Positions 1 to 7,561 are shown, counted from the stretch's first letter. The stretch is 14,194 bases of DNA from CAZBDU01 sp964490725 (GCA_964490725.1 CAZBDU010000120.1:1-14194); one strand, 5' to 3'. The notes: generated by a model not told the origin, from the letters alone. A program made the numbers and translations.

Positions 1-690
1 CGGGTACCTGATCACGGTGCTTGTGGCCGACGACGACCTGGGGACGGACCAGGCGGCGACCGGCGTGACGGTGGCCAACGTGGCGCCGGTGCTGGGGCCC
101 GTCAACCTGAGCGAGGCGGAGATCGACGAGAACGGCTGGATCACCGTGAGCGGGGTCTTCGTGGACGTGAGCCCGCTGGACACGCACACGGTGCTGGTGG
201 ACTGGGGTGACGGGGAGAGCGGGCCGGCGGTGGTGGATCAGGCCGGCCGCACCTTCAGCGCCACCCATACCTACCTGGACGACGATCCCAGCGGCACGGC
301 GGCGGACGGGTACCTGATCACGGTGCTTGTGGCCGACGACGACCTGGGGACGGACCAGGCGACGGCCGGCGTGACGGTGGCCAACGTGGCGCCGGTGATC
401 GAGGAGCTGAGCAACTCGGCCTCCGTTCCGGGAAGCGTTCTGCCCGGCGAGCCGGTTACGATTTCCTGCCAGTTTGTCGATCCCGGCTCGGTGGACGAGC
501 ACACTGTGACCGTGGATTGGGGCGACGGAAGCGCTCCCGAGGTGATGGCCCTTGCCGTGGGCGCCCGCGATTTTACGCTGGACCGGGTCTACGTGGAAAC
601 GGGTTTCTTCACGATCGTGGTCGAGGTTCGAGACGACGATGGCGGTTCGGCCACGGAGAGCACGGAAGCACGGCTCACGGGGGTGGCGCT
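1..690 (+). repeat. PKD-like tandem repeats, about 306-bp period
   Basis: Bases 1-54 are identical to 307-360, and the match continues with a few changes to about 92/398, giving a 306-bp (102-residue) period. Each unit carries a VDWGDG motif and ends in VTVANVAPV. A third, more diverged unit covers about 398-690. The identity at the left edge implies that the array continues upstream. PKD-like folds act as spacer stalks in surface proteins. Confidence 0.85.
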
Positions 691-3600
691 GGTAGACGGG
701 GTTCTGCATATCGTGGGCACACCGGGCGATGACGTGGTCCGAATCCGCAAACCCCTGGAGCCGATTGCCTACTGGAACCTCAACGAGACCGGAGGAAGCG
801 TAGTGGCCGATTCGGCGGGTTCGCCTCAGGACGGGACGTTCTACGGCCCGCACCCGGACCTGGACGACGCGGGCCCGCCGGTGGCCTTTGGTGCGGAGAC
901 GGGAGCCGATTTCCACGGCGATCGACGGGAATACATCGCGGTGGCCCATGACTCCGTGTTCGAGGTAGCCGAGGGTACGGTGCAGCTGTGGTTCAACACG
1001 CGCCGGACCTGCGGAGAGCAGGTCCTGTTCTCGAAGGACCACTGGGGCCATGCGGGCTACGCGGATGGAGGCCATCTGGAGATCCGTCTGGACGGATCCC
1101 GCCTCGAGGTGCGGCTGCAGTCTGCTGAGGAAAGCCATACCATTCGCACTGAGCGGATCGTCGAGTCGGGCAGCTGGTACCACCTGGCGTTCACCTTCGG
1201 CTCCGAGGGGATGAAGCTGTACCTGAACGGGGAGCTTTCGGGAGAGAACTCCTATACCGGCGGCCTGGCGGCCAACCAGGAGCCGATCCTGATCGGGGCT
1301 TCGCCATGGAAAAGCTGGAACCGCTGCGGCGATCCGTCACGGCTGTGGGTCGCCGATCCGTTCAACGGGTACATCGATGAGGTGGCCTTCTACGGCAGTG
1401 CACTGAGCAGGGAGCAGATCCAGAGGGTTGCTGAGAAAGGGCCGTTGGGTGCGAGTGACCCCGACGGGGCCCTGATCGAGGTGTACGCAAGCTTCCTCGA
1501 GGATCCCGGTCATGTCCAGTACTTCCCCGCCGAAGAGGTGGAATCGATCGTGGTCGTTGTCGGTGCGGGGGAGGACAGCGTATTTGTCGACCAGAGCGTT
1601 GGTGTGCCGCTGAGTGTAGACGGAGGTGACGACGCAGACGTTCTGATTGCCGGCAGCGGTCCGGCTGAGATGCACGGCCGGGAAGGCGAGGACATCCTGA
1701 TCGGAGGTCCAGCGGGCGACCTGCTGGACGGCGGGGAGGGAGACGACCTGATCTGCGGCGGTGCCGGGGACGATCTGTTGCTGGGCGGTGCGGGGGACGA
1801 CCATCTGATCGGCGGGGCTGGGGACGACACCATCGACGGTGGGCCCGGAACGGACACGGTTTCCGGCGAGCTGGTTGTGCCGGTGGCCTACTGGAGCCTG
1901 AACGAGGAAGGCGGCCACGTGGTGGCCGATTCGGCGGGTGCGCCCCAGGACGGCGTGTTCTACGGCTGCCATCCGGAGCTGGACGAAGCGGGTCCGCCGG
2001 AGAGCCTGGCGCCCTTCGGGGCGGAGACCGGCGCGGAGTTTCACGGGCGGAGCAACGAGTACATCGCGGTGGCCCACGATGAGGTCTTCCAGGTGGCGGA
2101 GGGCACGGTGCAGCTGTGGTTCCGGGTGGACTGCAGCCGGGAGACGCTGTTCAGCAAGGACCATGTGGGCTACGGGGAGGGTGAGCTTGACATCGCGGTG
2201 GTGGGGCATGGAATCGAGGTGAGGCTGGAGGGCGGGCAGGAGACCCACACCATCCGCACCGGGCAGCTGGTGGAAAGCGGCCGGTGGTACCACCTGGCGT
2301 TCACCTTCGGCCCCGGGGGGATGAAGCTGTACCTGAACGGGGAGCTTTCGGGAGAGAACGGCTACACCGGGGGGCTGGCGGGCAACGGGGCGCCGATCGT
2401 GATCGGCGGCTCGCTGATGTGGAACCGCTACGACGGGGAGGATCTGGCGAAGCTTCAGGTGAGGGAGCCCTTTGACGGTCAGATCGACGAGGTGGCCTTC
2501 TTTGCTGTGGCCCTGGGGCCCGAGCAGATCCGGCAGCTGATGCTCTACGGAGCCCTGGGGGTGGGGGAGGGCATGAGCCCGGCGGGATTCTCCGGCGCTG
2601 TCGGCGAGTACCGGATCGGCTTCGAAGAGGGCGCGCTGGTGGTGGCGGACACCCGTGCCCTCTCCCCGGTGGCCATCGCCTACTGGAACCTGAACGAGGA
2701 AGGCGGCACGGTGGCGGCCGACTCGGCGGGCGCGCCGCAGGACGGTGTCCTGGTCGGCGGCCATCCGGAGCTGGACGAATCGGGTCCCCCGGAGGCCCTG
2801 GCGCCCTTTGGGGCCCAGACGGGGGTGGAGTTCCACGGGCGGAGCAACGAGTACCTCGCGGTGGCCCACGATGAAGCCTTCGAGGTGGCGGAGGGCACGG
2901 TGCAGCTGTGGTTCAACACCGACCGTACCTGGGGGGAGCAGAGCCTGTTCAGCAAGGACGCTGCCGGCTACGGGGAGGGCGGGCACCTGGAGATCGCCCT
3001 GGAAGGCTCTCGAATCGAGGTTCGCCTGGGCAGCGGGAGCGCGAGCTACACCATCCGCACGGGGTGCCTCATCGAGAGGAACACCTGGTACCAGCTGAGC
3101 TTCAGCTTCGGCTCGGGGGGGATGAAGCTGTACCTGAACGGGGAGCTTTCGGGAGAGAACGGCTACAGCGGGGGGCTGGCCGGAAACGAGGAGCCCATCG
3201 TGATCGGCGGCTCGCTGAGGAGGAACCGCTACGAGGGGGAGGATCTGGCAAAGCTGCAGGTGCGGGACCCCTTTGACGGGCGCATCGACGAGGTGGCCTT
3301 GTACGGGGAAGCCCTCACGGTGGAGCAGATCGGGCGCTCGGTGGCGGAGGGGCCCCTGGGGGTGGGAAGCCAGCAGCCGGCTGAGACGGTCGACGGGACC
3401 GACCGGCTCCTGGGCGTGGAGGTCCTGGTCTTCGGCGATGGGACGGTTGCCTGGGTGCTGGGGGCGGAGAGTGAGAACGCGGGCGAGCTGTCGGCGGCGG
3501 AGATCGGGGAGCTTGCCGGCGCTGAGCCCCTGATGGTCCTGGGCCCCGAGGGGGAGCGGTTGAGCCTGGAAGGGGCCTGGGTCAACCGCGGAGAGGAGCT

Positions 3601-4423
3601 CATCGGGGAGAGGGGGTATGTGCGCTGGGTGGAGGGTGCGGGCGAGGCGGCGGTGCTGGCGCTGGCGGGGGTGGAGGTGGTCCCGGAGGAGGAGCTTGTG
3701 CCGGTGCTGCCGGTGGCCTGCTGGAGCCTGAACGAGGAAGGCGGGCGGGTGGTGCGCGATTCGGCCGGCGAGGGGCAGGATGGGACGTTGTACGGCCGGC
3801 ATCCGGACCTGGACGATGCGGGTCCGCCGGTGAGCCTGGCGCCCTTCGGGGCGCAGACGGGGGTGGAGTTTCACGGGCGGAGCAACGAGTACATCGCGGT
3901 GGCCCACGATGAAGCCTTCGAGCTGGCCGAGGGCACGGTGCAGCTGTGGTTCGAGGCGGGCAGCACCCGGGGCCGGCAGACCCTGCTGAGCAAGGAGGCT
4001 CCAGGCTACGGGGAGGGGGGGCACCTGAGCATCGCCCTGGTGGAGGGGCGGATCGAGGTGCGGCTGCAGAGCGCAACCGGAAGCTACTGCATCCGCAGCA
4101 CGAAGGTGGTCGACACAGGCGAGTGGGCGCATCTGGCCTTCACCTTCGGCTCCGGGGGGATGAAGCTGTACCTGAACGGGGAGCTTTCGGGAGAGAACGG
4201 CTACAGCGGCGGGCTGGCGGGGAACCGGGAGCCTCTGTCCATCGGCGCCTCGATCTGGGGGTGGCGGAAGGATTGGGCGGGCCGGTGCAGGCCCGGGCTC
4301 CGCGATGCCTTCCGCGGGCGCATCGACGAGGTGGCCATCTTCGCGGTGGCTCTCAACGCCGGGCAGATCCAGCAGCTGATCGCTGCCGGGCCCCTGGGGG
4401 TGGTGACAACCAGCGGCGTCTAG
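2..4423 (+). CDS. Giant secreted PKD/LamG/RTX repeat protein, C-terminal part (5' end outside window)
   Basis: The frame is open through the left edge (first full codon at 2), so the N-terminus and signal lie outside; about 1473 residues are visible, ending with TAG at 4421-4423. Domain order: PKD-like repeats (2 to about 690, with VDWGDG motifs near 200 and 513), a beta-rich segment split by LamG module 1 (761-1450), an RTX block with GGxGxD nonapeptides (1622-1867), LamG module 2 (1880-2563), a short segment, LamG module 3 (2666-3364), a further segment, and LamG module 4 (3710-4402) near the C-terminus. PKD and LamG domains are common in surface adhesins and carbohydrate-binding proteins; RTX repeats fold on calcium outside the cell and are typical of type I secretion substrates. 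I infer a secreted or surface-attached adhesin-like protein, probably exported by the neighbouring secretion genes. No enzyme motif is visible. The function of the missing N-terminus is unknown. Confidence 0.9.
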   Translation, partial: GYLITVLVADDDLGTDQAATGVTVANVAPVLGPVNLSEAEIDENGWITVSGVFVDVSPLDTHTVLVDWGDGESGPAVVDQAGRTFSATHTYLDDDPSGTAADGYLITVLVADDDLGTDQATAGVTVANVAPVIEELSNSASVPGSVLPGEPVTISCQFVDPGSVDEHTVTVDWGDGSAPEVMALAVGARDFTLDRVYVETGFFTIVVEVRDDDGGSATESTEARLTGVALVDGVLHIVGTPGDDVVRIRKPLEPIAYWNLNETGGSVVADSAGSPQDGTFYGPHPDLDDAGPPVAFGAETGADFHGDRREYIAVAHDSVFEVAEGTVQLWFNTRRTCGEQVLFSKDHWGHAGYADGGHLEIRLDGSRLEVRLQSAEESHTIRTERIVESGSWYHLAFTFGSEGMKLYLNGELSGENSYTGGLAANQEPILIGASPWKSWNRCGDPSRLWVADPFNGYIDEVAFYGSALSREQIQRVAEKGPLGASDPDGALIEVYASFLEDPGHVQYFPAEEVESIVVVVGAGEDSVFVDQSVGVPLSVDGGDDADVLIAGSGPAEMHGREGEDILIGGPAGDLLDGGEGDDLICGGAGDDLLLGGAGDDHLIGGAGDDTIDGGPGTDTVSGELVVPVAYWSLNEEGGHVVADSAGAPQDGVFYGCHPELDEAGPPESLAPFGAETGAEFHGRSNEYIAVAHDEVFQVAEGTVQLWFRVDCSRETLFSKDHVGYGEGELDIAVVGHGIEVRLEGGQETHTIRTGQLVESGRWYHLAFTFGPGGMKLYLNGELSGENGYTGGLAGNGAPIVIGGSLMWNRYDGEDLAKLQVREPFDGQIDEVAFFAVALGPEQIRQLMLYGALGVGEGMSPAGFSGAVGEYRIGFEEGALVVADTRALSPVAIAYWNLNEEGGTVAADSAGAPQDGVLVGGHPELDESGPPEALAPFGAQTGVEFHGRSNEYLAVAHDEAFEVAEGTVQLWFNTDRTWGEQSLFSKDAAGYGEGGHLEIALEGSRIEVRLGSGSASYTIRTGCLIERNTWYQLSFSFGSGGMKLYLNGELSGENGYSGGLAGNEEPIVIGGSLRRNRYEGEDLAKLQVRDPFDGRIDEVALYGEALTVEQIGRSVAEGPLGVGSQQPAETVDGTDRLLGVEVLVFGDGTVAWVLGAESENAGELSAAEIGELAGAEPLMVLGPEGERLSLEGAWVNRGEELIGERGYVRWVEGAGEAAVLALAGVEVVPEEELVPVLPVACWSLNEEGGRVVRDSAGEGQDGTLYGRHPDLDDAGPPVSLAPFGAQTGVEFHGRSNEYIAVAHDEAFELAEGTVQLWFEAGSTRGRQTLLSKEAPGYGEGGHLSIALVEGRIEVRLQSATGSYCIRSTKVVDTGEWAHLAFTFGSGGMKLYLNGELSGENGYSGGLAGNREPLSIGASIWGWRKDWAGRCRPGLRDAFRGRIDEVAIFAVALNAGQIQQLIAAGPLGVVTTSGV
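761..1450 (+). repeat. LamG (concanavalin A-like) module 1
   Basis: A 230-residue module beginning PIAYWNLNE and ending GPLG. It contains the LamG-3-type signature blocks EGTVQLWF and KLYLNGELSGEN, plus a closing IDEVAFY. It is the most diverged of the four copies. It sits between two halves of a beta-rich segment: GVLHIVGTPGDDVVRIRK precedes it and DGALIEVYASF follows. Confidence 0.85.
1622..1867 (+). repeat. RTX (hemolysin-type) calcium-binding repeats
   Basis: Successive nonapeptides of the form GGxGxDxLx are visible, for example GGEGDDLIC, GGAGDDLLL and GGAGDDHLI, ending at GTDTVSG. Such repeats form a calcium beta-roll after export and are the hallmark of RTX proteins secreted by TolC-dependent systems. 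There are about six units, and the run stops abruptly where LamG module 2 begins. Confidence 0.92.
1880..2563 (+). repeat. LamG module 2
   Basis: A 228-residue module from PVAYWSLNEEGG to GALGV, with EGTVQLWF, KLYLNGELSGEN and IDEVAFF. It starts about a dozen bases after the RTX block and is followed by SPAGFSGAVGEYRIGF, which looks like the continuation expected directly after GTDTV in RTX proteins. Confidence 0.85.
2666..3364 (+). repeat. LamG module 3
   Basis: A 233-residue module from PVAIAYWNLNEEGG to GPLGV, with the same signature blocks as modules 2 and 4. Flanks are EGALVVADTR on the left and VDGTDRLLGVEVLVFGDGTV on the right. These two halves normally adjoin in RTX-associated segments (general form: ...VxDTxG.DGTDxLxGVExLxFxDGT), so the module interrupts them. 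Confidence 0.85.
3710..4402 (+). repeat. LamG module 4 (C-terminal)
   Basis: A 231-residue module from PVACWSLNEEGG to GPLGV, followed by only six more residues (VTTSGV) before the stop. Unlike modules 1-3 it is terminal, and no cell-wall or sorting signal follows it. Confidence 0.85.
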
Positions 4424-4428
4424 CCTGG

Positions 4429-4448
4429 TTGCCTCCGGCCGGCGGCAA
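4429..4448. terminator. Possible hairpin after the giant gene
   Basis: Six bases after the TAG, a near-perfect palindrome can pair TTGCC with GGCAA and CC with GG around one T/C mismatch and a GGCC centre. No T-tract follows, so it is not a canonical intrinsic terminator. It could be a weak or factor-assisted 3' end, or chance in GC-rich DNA. Confidence 0.35.
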
Positions 4449-4520
4449 GGAACAGTGGCGCAGGGTACTGGAGCCATTCCGCCGCCCACGGCCGGTACGC
4501 TGCCTCGGCAGGCCGTTCCG

Positions 4521-4529
4521 TGGTATCAT
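4521..4529 (+). promoter_or_regulatory. Putative extended -10 promoter for the DUF3467-like gene
   Basis: TGGTATCAT fits the extended -10 form TGnTATAAT with one mismatch and stands out as AT-rich in this GC-rich gap. The region 17 bases upstream has no convincing -35, which is usual for extended -10 promoters. The predicted start of transcription is near 4536, giving a leader of about 30 bases. Purine-rich AAGGAG (4546-4551) and AAAGGG (4552-4557) lie before the ATG at 4568; the second is better spaced (10 bases). Confidence 0.45.
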
Positions 4530-4567
4530 AGACCCATCTCACCAGAAGGAGAAAGGGCCCAAAAGCC

Positions 4568-4939
4568 ATGGAAGGTCGCGGCGCACCCAGGAGAATCCGG
4601 TACAGGTACGTAAAGCATCCCGATTACCGGGTGGTCTTCGCCAACGGCGCGGTAGGCGGGGCGACTCCCCGGGGAGACATCAAGTTCGACCTGTTCATCG
4701 AGTACGTAGAGGTTCCCGAGGAAACCGCTCACTCCGTGACCCCCGACGGGATCGGCCCGGAGGTCGAGCGCAACCCTACCGACCCGCCCTTCATCCGCCA
4801 GTCGCAGATGGGGGTGATCATGAGCCCCGGCCAGGCCAGGTCCCTGGCCCACTGGCTCATGGGCCAGGTGGACGCCCTGGAGCGCCGCAAGCAGGACGGC
4901 CCGCCGGAGATGAGCGGGCCGAGGTCCTTCAATAATTGA
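4568..4939 (+). CDS. Small DUF3467-like protein
   Basis: 123 residues with no signal peptide or membrane segment, so probably cytoplasmic. The layout resembles DUF3467 proteins: an early segment with FANGAVGGATPRGDIKFDL, then a Q(M/V)xVxMSPGQAR block (SQMGVIMSPGQARSLAHWL) leading into a helix. DUF3467 has no assigned biochemical role, and I do not assign one. It follows the giant gene by 144 bases on the same strand and may have its own promoter. Its last 11 bases overlap the 3' end of the convergent outer-membrane gene. The first nine residues are basic and poorly conserved-looking, so a slightly later start is possible. The family assignment is from memory of the motif pattern and is moderate. 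Confidence 0.75.
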   Translation: MEGRGAPRRIRYRYVKHPDYRVVFANGAVGGATPRGDIKFDLFIEYVEVPEETAHSVTPDGIGPEVERNPTDPPFIRQSQMGVIMSPGQARSLAHWLMGQVDALERRKQDGPPEMSGPRSFNN

Positions 4940-4940
4940 A
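4928..4940. other. Palindrome shared by two convergent stop codons
   Basis: TTCAATAATTGAA is a perfect 6-bp inverted repeat around a single A (4934). Each strand reads TTC AAT (A/T)AT TGA, so both convergent genes end Phe-Asn-(Asn/Tyr)-stop within the same 13 bases. It is too short and AT-rich to be a confident terminator, although it is the only candidate bidirectional stop signal between the two transcripts. Confidence 0.5.
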
Positions 4941-5534
4941 AGGCGGCCGCCGCCGGGGCAGCTTCAGGGTCAATCCGAAATCCAGCCCCACCACCAGGGA
5001 GAGCCGGATCCAGCGCTCGAAGGGCAGGGGGTCGGCGATCAGCAGAACCGGCAGGGAAACGCCGCCCAGGGAGAAGGTCCACCCCGCCAGGTAGATCAGA
5101 GCCGGGGCCACCCCGAGGGTCCCGTCGCGGCTGACCATGCTCACCTCCGGACCCAGGGCCAGGGTCAACCCGAAGGGCGCCCGGTAGCTCAGCAGCAGGC
5201 TGCCCGCCGGCAGGGCGACGTTCTGGTCCAGCCCGGCGACCAGCACCCACTCCTGGAGGGCCACCAGCCCCGCCTGGCCTTCCAGGATGCGCTGTCCGGC
5301 GGCAAGGCCCACGCGGCTGTACACCGGGAAGTAGCTTCTCTCCCGGGGGAACAGCTGCTGGACGGCGGCGTCAAACTCCGCCGGAGCCACCAGGCTCCCG
5401 CCCACCCCTGCGCGCAGCCCCACGGTGAACCAGGGCTGGCCGCCCGCCTGGGCCGGCAGAAACGCCGGTGCGCCCACCAGAAGCAGGGCGATTGCGGCCG
5501 CCCGCGCAGCTCCGAAGACTCTGACGGTGCTCAT
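4929..5534 (-). CDS. Small secreted protein, predicted outer-membrane beta-barrel
   Basis: 201 residues from the ATG at 5534. That start is preferred over the GTG six bases upstream (5540) because a strong GGAGGAAGG lies nine bases before the ATG and too close to the GTG. The N-terminus is a clear signal peptide (hydrophobic AAAIALLLVGAPAFL, then PAQA). The mature part has alternating hydrophobic/polar strands with many glycines (for example FTVGLRAGVGGS, IRLSLVVGLDFGLTLKL), typical of a small barrel. I do not recognise the family. It is the last gene of the minus-strand operon, 21 bases after the SecA-like gene, so it may be an outer-membrane accessory or assembly factor for the export system. 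The barrel call is inferred from residue pattern only. Confidence 0.75.
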   Translation of the reverse strand: MSTVRVFGAARAAAIALLLVGAPAFLPAQAGGQPWFTVGLRAGVGGSLVAPAEFDAAVQQLFPRERSYFPVYSRVGLAAGQRILEGQAGLVALQEWVLVAGLDQNVALPAGSLLLSYRAPFGLTLALGPEVSMVSRDGTLGVAPALIYLAGWTFSLGGVSLPVLLIADPLPFERWIRLSLVVGLDFGLTLKLPRRRPPFNY

Positions 5535-5555
5535 GGTCACCTTCCTCCCCCTCGT

Positions 5556-7556
5556 TCAGGCGATGTCTCTGCGGCCGAAGGACAGGGAGTCCTCCAGCCA
5601 CGTGTCGGTTCGCAGCACTGCCCTCCGGCGGCGGAAGGCCAGGCGCTGCGCCGCGGCCTGCGCCAGCCTTACTGCCCCCACCGCGGCCAGGGCGGCGCCC
5701 GGAAGGCGCCGGCCGAGCTGTTCCCTGACGGCCAGGCGCAGCGGAGCCGGCAGGAAACGGCCCAGGATCTCGTCCTCCATGCTCACGAACAGGCGGGCGC
5801 TGCCCGGGTCCCCCTGGCGGGCCGAACGGCCGAACAGCTGCCGGTCGATGCGCTGCGACTCGTGGCACTCCGAGGCGATGACGTGCAGGCCCCCCAGGGC
5901 GGCCACTCCCCGGCCCAGGCGGATGTCCGTGCCCCGGCCGGCCATGTTCGTGGCGATGGTCACCGCGCGGGGCTCGCCCGCCAGGGCCACGATGCCCGCC
6001 TCATCGCGGTGGCGCACGGCGTTGAGCACCCGGTGCTCCACGCGCAGGCGCTCCAGCCGGGCGGAAAGCTCCTCGCTGGCCTCCACGCTGCGCGTGCCCA
6101 CCAGGACCGGCCGGCCCGAGGCGCGCACTTCCACGATCTCTTCCACCACCGCGCGCCACTTGGACTCCCGGTCCGCGAAGGCCCGGGTGCGAAGCAGGCG
6201 CCGCCGGCAGGGCCTGTTTTCCGGAATGGTGACCACCGGCAGCTCGTAGATGTCCCACAGCTCCTGCGAGGCCTCGCGGGCCGTCCCGGTCATTCCCGCC
6301 AGCAGGTCGAAGAAGCGGTAGAAACGCTGGAAGCTGAGGCGGGCCAGGGTCTCCGCTGGGGGGGTCATGGGCAGGCCTTCCCGGGCCTCGATGAACTGGT
6401 GCAGCCCCGCCTGCCAGATGCGCTGCGGCATCTGCCGCCCGGTGAACTCGTCCACGATCACCACCTTGCCGTCCTGGAGCACGTACTGGTTGTCCCGATG
6501 AAAGAACTCCCGGGCGGTGAGAGCCTGCTGGATGAGCTCCAGGTGCCCGCTCACACCCCGGTACTGGCCGGCGGATTCCCGGATCTGCCTCACCAGCCGT
6601 TCCTCCACCCTGGGAGCCAGCTCGATCTCCTTGTGCCTGGCCTTCACCGTGTAGTCGCTGTCCCTGCTCAGGGTGCCGGCGATGCGGTCGGCCACCCTGC
6701 AGGCGTCCAGGAAGACGTCGTTGGGCAGGGCCCTGGAGATGATCAGGGGTGTGACCGCCTCGTCGATGAGGATGCTGTCCGCCTCGTCCACGATGACGTA
6801 GTAGATGCCCCGCATCACCAGCCCCCGCTCGATGTCGTCCCTCCGGCCGAGCAGGGAGGCGATCTGGCGCCGGCCGGCGCTCTGCAGCCTGCCCAGCCAG
6901 AGCCGGTCCCGGAGGAAGTCGGCCACGATCTCCTTGTTGGTGGTGTAGGTGATCTCCTTCCGGTAGCCCTCGCGGCGCTGCTCGGGGTCCATGCTGGAGG
7001 TCACCACCCCGACGGATACCCCGCAGAAACGGTACAGCGGGGCCATCCAGCGGGCGTCCCGCTCCGCCAGGTAGTCGTTGACGGTCACGATGTGGCAGGG
7101 CAGACCGCTCCAGCCGTGCAGAACCGCCGCCAGGGCCGCGGTGAGGGTCTTACCTTCCCCGGTGGCCATCTCCGCCACGTAGCCCCGGTGGAGGGCCAGC
7201 GCTCCCGCCAGCTGCACCACGAAGGGGCGGAGCCCCACGTGGCGGGCGGCGGCCTCGCGCACCGCCGCCAGCGCCTGGCCCAGGAGCGCCTCGCTCCGGC
7301 GGTCCCGGCGGTTCCTGCGGCGCCGGAACGCCTCCTTGAGCTCCAGGAGGCGCCGGCGCAGCACGTTCTCCGGCAGCTGCCGCCACTGGGGGCTCAGCGC
7401 GTTGATCTCCGCGGCCCTGGCCAGGAACTCCCCCACCAGGCCTGGCCCGCGGCTCACCGAGCCCACGAAGGCGAACAGGCGCGCGTCCAGCCCCGAGTAC
7501 AGCTCCCGGGGCTTGCGGATGGAGGTTCGTCTGAGGTCCGCGGTCAGGAAGCTCAT
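5556..7556 (-). CDS. SecA-like preprotein translocase ATPase, C-terminally shortened
   Basis: 666 residues, against about 800-900 for housekeeping SecA. DEAD-motor motifs are intact: Walker A ATGEGKT (131-137), Walker B VDEAD (256-260) followed by SILIDEAVTPLIIS, GMTGTA (421-426), TNMAGRGTDI (536-545) and GRSARQGDPGS (576-586, Ala for the usual second Gly). The preprotein-binding region is present between the Walker B motif and IVDEFTGR. After the motor, only about 80 residues remain. AQAAAQRLAFRRRRAVLRTD resembles the first scaffold helix, but the rest of the helical scaffold, the wing domain and the zinc-binding tail are missing. SecA pushes unfolded proteins across the inner membrane. This paralogue sits five bases after the M50/HlyD gene and is probably a dedicated motor for the locus, not the essential SecA. 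Whether it works with SecYEG or with the membrane proteins here is unknown. Confidence 0.93.
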   Translation of the reverse strand: MSFLTADLRRTSIRKPRELYSGLDARLFAFVGSVSRGPGLVGEFLARAAEINALSPQWRQLPENVLRRRLLELKEAFRRRRNRRDRRSEALLGQALAAVREAAARHVGLRPFVVQLAGALALHRGYVAEMATGEGKTLTAALAAVLHGWSGLPCHIVTVNDYLAERDARWMAPLYRFCGVSVGVVTSSMDPEQRREGYRKEITYTTNKEIVADFLRDRLWLGRLQSAGRRQIASLLGRRDDIERGLVMRGIYYVIVDEADSILIDEAVTPLIISRALPNDVFLDACRVADRIAGTLSRDSDYTVKARHKEIELAPRVEERLVRQIRESAGQYRGVSGHLELIQQALTAREFFHRDNQYVLQDGKVVIVDEFTGRQMPQRIWQAGLHQFIEAREGLPMTPPAETLARLSFQRFYRFFDLLAGMTGTAREASQELWDIYELPVVTIPENRPCRRRLLRTRAFADRESKWRAVVEEIVEVRASGRPVLVGTRSVEASEELSARLERLRVEHRVLNAVRHRDEAGIVALAGEPRAVTIATNMAGRGTDIRLGRGVAALGGLHVIASECHESQRIDRQLFGRSARQGDPGSARLFVSMEDEILGRFLPAPLRLAVREQLGRRLPGAALAAVGAVRLAQAAAQRLAFRRRRAVLRTDTWLEDSLSFGRRDIA

Positions 7557-7561
7557 GGCCT

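Noticed and set aside
761..4402. Insertion sequence or classic mobile element carrying the LamG modules
   Set aside because: No transposase, terminal inverted repeats or clear target duplications were seen. The modules are in frame and coding throughout, so domain copying is the simpler account.
1337..4489. A 1050-codon open frame antisense to the giant repeat gene
   Set aside because: The plus frame has clear PKD, RTX and LamG domains. The antisense product is low-complexity (P, H, L, Q, R rich), repeats only because the LamG modules repeat, and matches no family. Long shadow frames are expected in GC-rich DNA.
3946..4935. Plus-strand 329-codon frame spanning the end of the giant gene and the DUF3467-like gene
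   Set aside because: It is out of frame with both real genes, and its sequence is Arg/Gly-rich low-complexity.
5556..7556. Housekeeping secA
   Set aside because: It lacks the wing, most of the scaffold and the zinc tail, and it lies inside an adaptor operon, so an accessory paralogue is more likely.
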